Assembly (NCBI GenBank): GCA_013368325.1
Contig: JAACJK010000224.1
Coordinates: forward strand, 124,001 to 188,000
From: Ephemerocybe angulata
Lineage: Eukaryota > Basidiomycota > Agaricomycetes > Agaricales > Psathyrellaceae
DNA: 64,000 nt
Direction of reading: 5' to 3'
Position numbers and translations under genes: made by a program. The notes under the pieces were generated by a model. That model had not been told where the DNA came from. It saw nothing but the letters and a program-made list of their open reading frames with translations, and ran no database searches. Positions within the stretch are counted from its first letter, which is position 1; every line of letters begins with the position of its first letter. Positions 47,687 through 58,155 of this stretch are shown in pieces.

Positions 47687-50073
47687 ATGTCCAACCCCAG
47701 TGTCCCACCGCTCGATAGGGTTGGGGACTCTTCAGGCGCACCTGACGTCGGGGAGTCAGGAGTGATCTTTGAAGGATCCACGCCCAATCCCAAACCATCC
47801 AACACCCCTGGTCACTCGTGTTCACCTCTGTTTATCTGTAATTCCATCTTCTCGCCCTGTCGTGCCGTGCTAAGAACATTTGCCTAGATAACGCTGGGCC
47901 AGTCATCACGAATAATGTGGGGTATGTCGGCAATGCAAACCTTGGTACCAACTATGGTGGGCGCAGTTAGCTAATAAGTCCCAAACTTTGACATATCGAG
48001 GTGTTAGGTCGCATGGACCAGCGAGCGCCTGGCACTCAACTTGAAAACGGATCTGGATCCATTGAAGATGGCATGAAATGTAAGAACGGCGTTCCAATTC
48101 CTTAGTCTCTCTCGTGACATCGATTGCGTTATAGATCTGGTTGCGAACATTGCACCCGGTGCTATCCATGACTCCCAAGAGCGCAGTGACGCACCCAAGT
48201 GCATGGAAGAGACGAGGGTTGCGGTACAGCAAGAGATCATGAGCTGGATAGAAGACGGGGAGAGGGATACCCAGCCAAAGAGGATTATGTGGGTGACGGG
48301 CCCAGCTGGAACAGGCAAAACAGCGGTACTGGGGACCATCGCTGACGCCTGCAAGGAAAAGGGCACCCTCGCCGCCAGCTTCTTTTTCTCTGCGTTCGCT
48401 GGATCGGCGAATAGGCGGACGAAACGATGCTTTGTCCCGACACTTGCCTTTCAACTCATGGGGCATCGTGAGTTGAAGGGAATCCGCCAGCATGTCTTGT
48501 TACCCATTGCGGAGGACAAGGGTATCATTTTCACCAAGAACCTGAAGGAGCAATTCATAACAATTGTCTTGAACCCCGTCCTCAGCATGGCGAAGGAACT
48601 GGGTAGTACCCAAGCGCGACTCGTCATTATAATCGATGGCCTCGATGAATGCGATGCCGAACAATACCAGGGGAAGGACTCGAGCGCCCATGTACCTATC
48701 CGACGAAAAGAGGACGACCTGAGGGAAATCCTGTACCTTCTCCTCCTCGCCGCCAATAACCCTTCGTTCCCTTTCCGGATTCTCGTCGGCAGCCGTCCGG
48801 AGCACCCCATTCACGACTTCTTTGCCACCGAAGGCAAGGTATGCACGCGCGAGCTTTTCCTCGACAACAAGTACGACCCCGCGAGCGATATTGCACTTTT
48901 CTACAAAGCCAAATTCTCAATAATTCGCCGTCGTTTCAAGCTCCCTGGGGACTGGCCAAGGGAAGAGGTGATACTTACTCTGGTCAGGAATGCGTCCGGC
49001 CAGTTTATATATGCTGCGACTGTAGTGCGATACGTCGAAGGGTCGCCGCATTCTACCATTACCAACCTTTCTGGGGCGGGCACCTCGGGTCGACCATCTA
49101 CACCGCATCGGCGCCTCGAACATATCCTTAGCCTAAACTCCGCGCGCGTTGCCAATGACTCCCACAACCCCCTCGAGGCCCTGGACGCGCTGTACCGGCT
49201 CGTGTTGGAGTCTTGTCCGGATCCCGAGCTCTCAATGAAGTGGCTCCTAGCCACACAACAAAGTGCAGGATTTCTCATTCGCCTGCCATCAGTGCGAGTC
49301 CTCCGCATTGTCTTAGAGACGTCTCCTGATGAAGAGCAATACGCTCTGGGCTGTTTATCTTCTCTGTTACCCACCCACTTACCTGAAGAAAGCTTGAAAA
49401 ACCCGTATTCATTCTACCACAAGTCGTTTCTCGATTTCATTGTCGATAAAAGCCGATGTGGAGAAAGGTATCTGACCAAAGACCAGGTACGCGGTTGGAT
49501 GACTCAACGATTCTTCCGAACATTGAATCAGCGTAAGTCCTATCTCCCCTATAACCGTGCTCTACTCTTATTTACGCTAAAGACCTTTTCCAGCCATGGA
49601 AGTTGGCATCTTGGTGGAATATGCAGAGCTTATACGTATCTTATCCTGGTCAACCCCAGCTACCGTCCGGAACGCCGAGTCGGAGATACTCTCCAGCGAT
49701 CTGGAAAAATGGGTCACCGCAACTGTGGAGAAGGATGTCAGGACCACTCATACCAGAAGAGCGATAGAAGATGTGCTTGAAATAGTGCACGGCGGAGTGA
49801 GTGGCTCGCTGGTTATTTTTGCCTGTGTAGTTGACATTGACCTTCGCTCGCCATTATTAGTGCTCTTGGTATCATTGTCGCACCGTCTGCAAGATTTCCA
49901 CGAAAAGGATTATAAGCGTTCTTGAGTCGAAGGGCTGGAAAATCCCCAGCAAGGGCCAAATCTTCAAGAGAGAGCGGAAGGGCGAGGTCAGGTACCAGGA
50001 CCTCGGGACGCCATTGGGATGGGCTTCACACGGCTTAATAGGCAGAAGTGTCCCCACAACCCTGGAATACTAG
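47687..50073 (+). CDS. NACHT-domain STAND NTPase (fungal NLR-like), copy 2
   Basis: Tandem duplicate of the previous gene with the same exon plan. Start at 47687 (MSNPSVPPLDRVGDSSGAPD). The leader contains GPVITNNVGYVGNANLGTNY, then MDQRAPGTQ. The NACHT part opens YLVANIAPGAIHDSQERSDA. The P-loop is VTGPAGTGKTAV (about 48295) and Walker B LVIIIDGLDECD (about 48625). Further motifs are FRILVGSRPEHPIHDFF and YSFYHKSFLDFIVDKSRC. The final exon encodes CSWYHCRTVCKIST and a longer end (GTPLGWASHGLIGRSVPTTL), with TAG at 50071. The middle of the gene is nearly identical to copy 1, whereas the leader and the region between NACHT core and tail differ more. Function inferred only by family. Confidence 0.88.
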
Positions 50074-50701
50074 GCTCACTGACCTTTTCTTACGACATGG
50101 ATCCTCTCAGAGAGTGCCTTTGGTAAATTCCGCCGCCCTAGCCTCTAGATAACCTAGATCATCGCTTGACTTTACCGAACCTTGCTTTGTAAAACTAGAG
50201 GGCCCTTTATTGAAGTAGTTCAGCATATAGCCACTCTACCGATCTTTCTCACTAGGTCACCTGTGAATTGAAATCCCAGGGAAACTTCATTTCTTGAGTG
50301 GAGAGAGGTGTCCCAGGCCGAGGAGGAAGTCCGAAGGGCCAAGGCCCTCTCGCGCCGCGCTGTTTGCGTACGTTAGGCGCTAAAGGCAACGGCGGCTCAT
50401 CCTCATGCCGAGGCCAGACTCTCACCCTCACCCCATGGTCCAATCGTCTTGGATTCACAATAACCGCGCAATCCTTCTGCAAGAACTTTACCTCATTCGA
50501 AGTCCTCGCCAAGATGTGATATCTGCGCCCCGAATTCGATGTCATCTGACTCCATGGCCGCCACCACATAATAGGGTTCTGAGGCTGACCCATCTGTCAT
50601 AAAGTCGTGTCGGTATCCCCGAGTTCCCAAACTTAAATATCAGAAAGGACCCTAAAAATCCCCACTTTCCTTCCTACCACCTTGTACCCACAACTGACAC
50701 G
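50074..50701. other. Intergenic region upstream of the kinase-like gene
   Basis: 628 bases. It contains a third, partial copy of the dispersed repeat (50351-50406). The short frames here (for example 50252-50593, minus) overlap the repeat and are not supported. Confidence 0.5.
50351..50406 (+). repeat. Dispersed upstream repeat, partial copy 3
   Basis: Matches the second half of 42689-42850: CGCGCTGTTTGCGTACGTTA then GGCG..AAAGGCAA.G and GGCTCATCCTCA. It lies downstream of NACHT gene 2. Confidence 0.75.
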
Positions 50702-51735
50702 ATGGGCGCCTCGAACGATTCCAGCAAACCAATTGTAAGTTTCCCCCAAGTCAGCGAAGATCTTCAACACCTAACCACCCCATCCAGGCAGCCAATGCCA
50801 TTAACGCACTGACGATCGTCGGCTGGGCCAGGTCACCAAAAGGCCAATCCATAAACCTGCGTCTAACGCGACAAGAACCAGCCCCCATCGTCCCCGTACA
50901 AGCCTGGCGCGGCGAAGTCCTGCGTAACGGGCCCCCTCCCAAACCCCCGTCGCAGCTCCCGTCCCCCAACACGCACGAGCTCACCGTCACCGTCGCCGAG
51001 CACCTCGGCACCGGCCGCTGCGGCACCGTCTTCGCCCTCGACACCATGCGCCTGACGAACCCGCACGACCGCAAGGTCAAGCTCCTGTACCCGCAGGCGC
51101 CCCACCTCCCTGAGCTCGTCGTAAAGGTTGCTGGTGCAGAGCACGCAGAGGCCCTGGCGCACGAGGCGGCTATGTATAACGAGATGGAGTCCTTGCAGGG
51201 CATCTCCATCCCGCGTGCCTATGGGCTGTTCACAGCCGACCTCGACAAGGACACCCTCATCCCTTCGTTGAGTGGGGAGGGCTCACTGGCCCCCCGGCGC
51301 ATCTCCCTTCTGCTCCTCGAAAGGCTCGGAGAGACGCTTCCTCTAGGGGATGCGATTCCAGAAGAGTACGTCCACCCCATCATTCCACAATACCCCGGTA
51401 CTGACGAAAGAGAAAACAGAGGGGACCTCTGGGACGTATTCCGGGACCTCGCCCGTCTCGGCATCGAGCAAACCGACATCCGCTTCTCCGACATCCTGCA
51501 CGCCCCGACGTCGCCATACACCCTCCCGGGCGAGCCCTGCCCCTTCCACGGCTGCGTGCACGCCTACCGCATCATCGACTTCAACAACGCGCGCAAGACG
51601 GATTTGACACTGAAGCGCCACTACTACAACACCGCCGGGTACCTCGGGCCTATCCTCGAGAGTGCGAAAAATAATGTTGTGCTCGAGCCTTGGGACGTCA
51701 AGGGCTCCGCTGGCATGCGACCGTCAGCCTTGTAG
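50702..51735 (+). CDS. Protein-kinase-like fold protein, probable pseudokinase
   Basis: Start at 50702 (MGASNDSSKPI), then an intron (50735-50788) to AANAINALTIVGWARSPKGQ. Kinase-like landmarks follow in order. VAEHLGTGRCGTVFALD is the glycine-rich loop, LPELVVKVAGAEHAEAL has the lysine of beta-3 in VVKVA, and HEAAMYNEMESL has the alpha-C glutamate. RISLLLLERLGETLP is the hinge region. Where HRD should be, the sequence reads RLGIEQTDIRFSDILHA, with no HxD..N. Where DFG should be it reads YRIIDFNNARKT. ATP-binding parts are thus kept while the catalytic loop is not. This fits the expanded kinase-like families of mushrooms. About 325 residues, ending GSAGMRPSAL. Confidence 0.72.
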
Positions 51736-52596
51736 GCGATGCACAGCACGTTTCCAACTTACGCTTCACTTGACTCGACTCGCTCGCCTTCCCCTCCCGT
51801 TGGAGCCCCTGCTCGATACCCTTTCATTTTGCTTTCATTCGCCATTGACACTTACCCCGTTCTCGGACCGCATCCCGATTTCCCGTTCCAGTTTTCTTGT
51901 CGCTTTCCCTTCCAGCTTTCCTGCATCAGCATGATCATGTAAAAGTCTCAACGAACTCATGACCGACCACCAGACACTTGTACCATCACCAACCCGTCAT
52001 TCAACACTTCGGCATTCCATGTATATCACGTACCTCTAGCATCGTTCTACCAATCACATTTTGGCTTCGACTGTGTGCGTGACTAGGTGTTGTAAGACTC
52101 GAGTTCTGTTGAGTAAGACGCAATAGCTATGGACTCTTCGCCGGAGTTCGGGGCTGTGTCGGGGCTACCCCTTTTTCCCCCAGGTCCACAGGTATGCCCG
52201 CTGATCATACGTCGACCCTTCTGTTATCATTCCTGCTTGGTTCCTGCCAACTCACAGCATATCCCTCGTACCCACTGCACCATAAGGCTCCCATCGGACG
52301 CCATATCTCGTCGAAGCAAGGCTCGCACTATCTGTCCAAGCACATGGGGGATCACCTGCGCATTCGGCACTGGGGCGGTTCGCAGTCAATGACGCCTTCG
52401 AGTTGAATGCGGCCAATCGGCGGATTTGGCGCCCGTTCAGACGCCGGGATTCAGAAGATCGCGGATGTGAAGATTATGTCGTCTTTGTTGTGCGTGCCTG
52501 GAGGCGCAGATCTTGAGGGTGCGAGCCTTGGAAAAGCCGGAAGTAAATGGTGAGTTTGGATTGTCGTGCGCTATCGAATGGAGAGACATGACAGCG
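51736..52596. other. Convergent intergenic region
   Basis: 861 bases between the stops of the kinase-like gene (+) and F-box copy H (-). It is pyrimidine-rich to about 51930, and short frames at 52129-52406 are not recognisable. It probably holds two 3' UTRs. Confidence 0.5.
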
Positions 52597-54310
52597 CTAC
52601 GCAGCGTGAGTATTTAAAATGATGCGTGCCTTCACATCGTTCCAACGACGATGATATAGCATTATGGGTGTGTTCTCCGGAGGTGAAGGACCTTGGATCT
52701 GGAGTGTAATAATATCCAACCCTTGCAATTTTGGAGCATGGGCCATGAAGAAATTCGCGACGGCAGGCGGAAAGTAAATCGGTGAATCGCCCACCCAGAG
52801 CTTTTCCAAAGGGGTTGGGACCTGTTCGTACGTCGAGTTCGATCCAGTTATTCCCGTCGCGTTGAACCGAAGACCAAGCTTCCGAAGGCAGCCAAAATCG
52901 TACAGGAATTTCAAGAGGTCGTTGTGGTCGATCAGTGGTATCCTGCTGTCGTAGATATCGGTATCGATTTTCAGCTTCCGGAGGTAGGGGAAGCCGTCGG
53001 ATATGTCGTTGATATCTTGGCTGTTCAGGTTTACTGCGATGCTGGGCAAACTGATGGTAAGGCTTTCCAGTTGGTTGAAGACAAAGAGTGGGTCCAAATT
53101 GATGCCTTCGTCAACCTGGACATGCAACCTTTCCTCCACGGCGGGGAGACCATGTCCTCCTTTGATAGTTATCTTCTTCAGGTGGCGGACGTCGCAATGG
53201 AGGCGAATCGTGACAATGAGATCCCGCAGGCCCCGAGAAGTCGGTGGATTCATTCGAAGAACGCATTTGAACTTGCGGAGCTGGTTCTTTGGCGGCAAGT
53301 ATTGGACAAACGCTTCAACACTCTCGATGTCGCTGCCATTCAGTTCCAACGTCTGAAGGGCTCGAAATGCACTGTCGGGGATAGCTGCGAGGTGGTCCGG
53401 AGGGTTATCGATATCGGTCTCCACCGAGTATGTATAAAGCCGCGACAATTTTCTGAAGGCCCAAACTTCGATGGTAGCGAGGAGAGGAAGTGTTGAAAGG
53501 TGAGAGATCGCGTCTGCTGGAAGATTCGCTATTCTGAGGACTTTAAGTCTCTCCCAAGAAAAGGACTTGAGGTAGTTGCCCATGAAAGCGGTAGGGAAAG
53601 TCCCAACGTCCTTCAGCTTGAGTTCTTTGAGCTCCAACGGGATATTCACAGCGCTTCTAATAGAGGCCACATGGATGGGAACGCCAGAGTCGAAGAAAAC
53701 GTGAAGACAAGTCGTCTTCGGCCCCAGAAAAAGTGAAAAGTATGGAAACGCCTGGTCCAGGGCCTCCTTAGAAAGTACGGACTGCTTTAACGGCGTTAAA
53801 GTCCAAACGATCTTGCGAGCGGATGGCGATAAAGCACCGTGCTTCCAGTTCGTGGCGAGTTCCAGCCCCCGCCACGCTTCCGGGGAGAAAGTCCGATTCA
53901 AGGCTGGTCCGAAGTCGACGACACGTATTCTTTGTGCGTAGTAGGCCACATAGCGGTCAAGGTCGGTCGATTGGATTGCGCGTCTAAGGCCCTACATGTC
54001 GTGTCAGATATAGGGGCGCTTTTACTGCTGCCTTTGAAAGCTGAAATGGAGCGCCTGGACATACCAGGACAGTAAATTTGGTTGCATTAGGACCGACTTT
54101 CCGTTCCTTGGTCCACAAGTCGCCCGGTAAAATGGAAGTCATGGGCTTGATTGAATAGATTGTGTGCCAGAGTCTGTCCAACGCTGGTTCTAGCAAAGCG
54201 CGGCAGGACAGCGCTACAGCTAGCAGCCTCTGTCTGTCGCTGTTCCGGCCATTCGGAAGCTGGTCACAGATTAATTGCAGTATTTCGGGGGCTTGAAGGC
54301 ATCGGTTCAT
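52597..54310 (-). CDS. F-box-like family protein, copy H (intact)
   Basis: Start at 54310 (MNRCLQAPEILQLICDQLP). F-box-like segment ALSCRALLEPALDRLWHTIY. The intron begins near 54066 and ends near 53994 at the family position, and exon 2 opens GLRRAIQSTDLDRYVAYYAQ. Body landmarks are RTFSPEAWRGLELATNWKHG, YFSLFLGPKTTCLHVFF, NYLKSFSWERLKVLRIANL and RKLKIDTDIYDSRIPLIDHN. It ends with LEKLWVGDSPIYFPPAVANF and PIMLYHRRWNDVKARI. It is unbroken to TAG at 52597. It lies about 14 kb from the main array, on the opposite strand to most copies. Confidence 0.87.
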
Positions 54311-54692
54311 GGCTGTGGACCGTGAATGAAGGAGCGGTAAGGGTTTCCTCTCTATATCCTCAAGATGCGCCGAAAGGCTCTTGGATGGAGGTAAGGAAGG
54401 AGTCACGTCGGCTGAGGATGAGACGCGTTGACGCGACCCATTACTTGTTCCCACGGATTGCCTCCGACACGAAGCGCGCGAACGACCAACAACTTACAAG
54501 CTGAAGAGTTGTTCGCCGAGACGCGTCTGAAACGCGACAAAGAGCCTGTCCTTTTAGGCTGCCACCACAGGAAGGCAATGTCAAGGTTGGGGCGATGTCA
54601 ATATGCCCACACTGTCATGCCCTCAATTAAGCGCTGAACAATAAATTCACTTGGGAGAATTTACAGGGACAGGATATCAGATTGTAGATATT
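54311..54692. other. Intergenic region between copies H and I
   Basis: 382 bases holding the promoter of copy H and the 3' UTR of copy I (both minus). One TAAGCGCT octamer at 54628. No gene. Confidence 0.5.
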
Positions 54693-56392
54693 CTAAATCA
54701 AGCCCCTCACTGCACTCCATCGCCGTTCGTACATGATAAGGGGATTTCTTCGGGAGCCTTCTTCCTCCTCGAAAAGGCAGACAGATATTAGGTTACCCAT
54801 TCGCAGGTGGGGACAGTGTGCCTCCAAGAACTTCGAAACAGATTTTGGAGAGTATATAGGTGAGTCGCCCACCCAAAACTTCTCTAGGGGTGCCGCTCTA
54901 TCCCCGGTGGTGCCAGGCTTCTCTTCGTCCCCTTTGATTTGAATTGCGTTGAAACGGAGGCCGAGCTTCTTCAGGTCATTGAGCCCATACAGTAGCTTTA
55001 GGACGTGCGTGTGGTCGATGAGGGGGTGCCTACTGTCGTAAACATCCGTATCAATCTTTAATGTCATGAGAGAAGGTAAGAATTCCACGAAGTTGTCGAT
55101 ATCGTCGTTGTTGAGGTTGACACCAGTGGTTGATAGATTGAACGTGAGGTTCTCCAGTTGTTCGAAGTCTAAAAGAGCTCCAAGGCTAATGCCTTCGTCT
55201 ACTTCTACTTCCAGGTCTTCTCTGGAGCAATATCCAGGATACCCAGTCGACGTCGTTTTAATGACCAGTTTTCGCAGATAATCGGAATTGCAGTGGACGC
55301 CGATAGTATTGAGTAGATTTCGGGCACCAGTGCCAATGGTCCCTGGAGCTGGCCTGAGAAGGCATTTGAGGGTGTGGAGTCGGTTGCACGGTGGCAAATA
55401 TTGGATGACAGCTTCAATGCTCTTCAGGGTATTGGAGCAAAGCGTCAGCCGCTCGAGGGATTGAAATGCACTACTGGAGATCGTGGCGAGATGGGCAGGG
55501 GGGTCGTCGAGGTCGTCGTTGGAATACGTGTGAAGGGGCCGTATGCCTTTAAGTTCCGAAACTTCGAGGTTGGATAGTTGTGGACAAGTCGAAAGGTGAG
55601 CTATAGATTCAGGTGGTAGGTTCACAATCGTGAGGCTTGAAAGATTGGCCCAGGAGGAGGATTGGAGGTAGCTCCCGAGAAAGGCCAAACCGGAGGCCGA
55701 AGGTGCGTCGTCCTTGAGATTGAGGGTCTTCAATGCAGAACATATGTTGGCAGCGCTTTCAATGGAAGAAGCTTGGATTGGGAAATTGGAATTGAATACG
55801 AAACGGATATGCGTGGCTTTTGGTCCCAGAAAGAGGGAGAAAAACGGAAAGGCCTGATTCAACACCTCTATGGGCATTGGGTGCTGTTCTCTTTCCGTCA
55901 ACGGCCAGGAGATCCTATAGGCAGAAGGTGACAGGGATCCAGGCCTCCAACCCGTCGCCATTTGCAGCCCGTGCCATCCTTCTGAAGAAAAAATGGTTTT
56001 TACATCTTGGATGTCGACCTCCCGTATTCGCTGAGCGTAATATGTCACGTAACGGTCCAGGTCAGCCGATTTGACTGCACGAGTCAGTCCCTAACAAACC
56101 ATGGAGCATGAACGATGGAAAATGAATGTAATATCAGGAAGCGTACCAATACGGTCCATTTACTTTGAGATATAACCCGCTTCTTCTCCACTTTCCATAA
56201 CCCCCGAGGTAAAGTTGTTGCCAGCGGCCGGAACGAAGTAATTCTGTGCCACAGTCTGTCAAGTGCTGGCTCGAGCAGAGCACGGCACGAAAGGGCAACC
56301 GCCAGGAGCCTTTGACGATGAATGGGCTCCTCATTAGGCAGCTGGTCGCAAATTAGTTGTAGGATTTCCGGAGCCTGAAGACATGTGTTCAT
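54693..56392 (-). CDS. F-box-like family protein, copy I (intact)
   Basis: Start at 56392 (MNTCLQAPEILQLICDQLPN). F-box-like segment ALSCRALLEPALDRLWHRIT. Intron at the family position (about 56095-56148). Exon 2 opens GLTRAVKSADLDRYVTYYAQ. Body: RIREVDIQDVKTIFSSEGWH, FFSLFLGPKATHIRFVF, TLKIDTDVYDSRHPLIDHTH, LKKLGLRFNAIQIKGDEEKP, LEKFWVGDSPIYSPKSVSKF, and the end NPLIMYERRWSAVRGLI. Unbroken to TAG at 54693. It is the last member of the family in the window and tandem with H. Confidence 0.87.
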
Positions 56393-56828
56393 GATTGCTG
56401 AAGATTGCGCGTCGTTGTGAGATTCTCTCTTGAAGGATATGTCGCGGGAGATGGAAAGATAAATACGACGCGTTGCAGGAGAAAATCCTCAACCCGCGAC
56501 AATTCTCCCACGGTCAGTCGCAGGTATTAGGCGCCGGCCTGCCACCTGGCCGCAACCCATAAGAAAATGAATGCGCGAGTCGGAAGGTTACGAGCCTTCC
56601 CTAGCCCAAGTGCATTTGGGACCTGCGCAGGGCAGTTAATTTAAGTACTAAGCAGCGTGTTCAGATGTTAGAATTGATGTACAATAGTTGGACAATGGAA
56701 GCTGCGAACAAAGCGTGTATGGTTCCAGTAAGTTAAATAAGGGTGCGGTCAGCCATGTCATCCAGGCTGTTAATTGAAAGATATATAGCGTTGTGGCCGG
56801 ATCCATCAGGGGTGTGTGAAGCCCATGT
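56393..56828. other. Intergenic region between copy I and the thaumatin-like gene
   Basis: 436 bases holding the promoter of copy I and the 3' UTR of the thaumatin-like gene, both on the minus strand. Nothing else seen. Confidence 0.5.
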
Positions 56829-58155
56829 TCAAGGGCAGAACGTAAGGGTATAGTCGGCCCGCTTGTTCGAGGGGCAAGTGAAGAGCGCCGTCCCACTGCT
56901 CTCGTCGTAAGCATAGACGTACGACCTCGGGCAGGATTTCTCTGCCGAAGACATGTCAGCGTCGACTAAGGCAAAGCAAAAGGGAAGATATACTCACTAA
57001 AGTAATCATAATACATCACGCCCGATGAAGGGCACTTATCCGGAGTGCTGTGGCTACCGGAGCAGCAGTTCCCCGAGTCGCCTTGATTTCCATCGAGGTT
57101 GGCGAAGCACGCCGACTTGCACCCCACAGGGAAGCCAGTCTTGTCAAACGGTCCTTTCAGAGCAGCAGGACCTATGTAGGTGTGAGGTTGAATATATGGA
57201 GCCGTTGACAAGGTACGCACAGTTTGGTCCAAGGTCAACGGCGCAATCAGCGACTGGGCATCCAGCAGTGTTACTGATTCTAAGTGAATAGGTACGATCA
57301 GTAATCCGGTGGCTGGAGATCAATGTATCGGCGTACCTCATAGGAAGATTGTAGCCGTCGACAAGGGACACTGTAATACCGTCGTCAGGGCTTATATGGA
57401 AATCTCGATGGGTGTGCCTTACCGTCATACCAATCCACTCCAGTCGTCCCTCCCAAGGTAAACTCAGCGACTGAAGCAGGCGGAACGCCCTACGGTTGAA
57501 AACATAAATTTAAGGCATAGATAAAGCATAGGATATTCCATACCGTTCCACTCCGCTGGTCGCAAAGCAAACCTCCATTGCAGCCTCCAGTCAAACAGGA
57601 GTTGGGGCCCGGGTTCTGCGAGAAGTCGCAGTTGCGCCTCCCCTGGAAGAAAAATCAGAGAACGGAATCTCCACATGGCCGAAAGGGAACGTACCCAAAT
57701 TCTTCCTGACCTCCAGTCGTCCGGTACATTGAAGCTGACCTTTGAGTTTGCTGGGGCGACCCATCTGAATATTTCAAGATTAAATTAACCCTTTCAGAGG
57801 GGAGAAACAGCTTACCCAGTTGGCTGGTTAGGCCTGGCAGTACCGACGTTTAGGTCGGTGAATATCTATAGACACATACTCTCAGTCTCGGAGACACGCC
57901 AGCGTGTTAGCAGGTGGTACATACAGCAGGCCTGGCGATACAAGTTTGGGTCAGATTAGATAAACGTGGTAGGGGTAATGAAAGACCGACCAGATGGTGA
58001 ATGGGCATTTGTTATACACCTGTTGAACACAAGGCGCAAACACACATGTCAGCTCCATGGCACAGTCGCAACATATTATTAAAGTAACTCACCGTAAATG
58101 TGCGTGCAGCAGCACCCGTTGCGAGAGCGAGCGAAGAAAGATAAGCGAATTTCAT
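56829..58155 (-). CDS. Thaumatin-like secreted protein
   Basis: Start at 58155: MKFAYLSSLALATGAAARTF, a short signal peptide. The mature part begins FTVYNKCPFTIWPA and continues over many small exons with FTDLNVGTARPNQPTGW, SKVSFNVPDDWRSGRIWGR, RNCDFSQNPGPNSCLTGGCN and GGLLCDQRSGTGVPPASVAE. Then follow FTLGG, DWYDVSLVDGYNLPMRI, CPVADCAVDLGPNCP, KSACFANLDGNQGDSGNCC and YYDYF, with the last exon SCPRSYVYAYDESSGTALFT to YTLTFCP and TGA at 56829. Cysteine spacing, the GRxWGR block and VDGYN.P are the thaumatin-family signature. Fungal members bind or cut beta-1,3-glucan and act on their own or foreign cell walls. About 250 residues, normal for the large type with eight disulphides. Confidence 0.9.
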
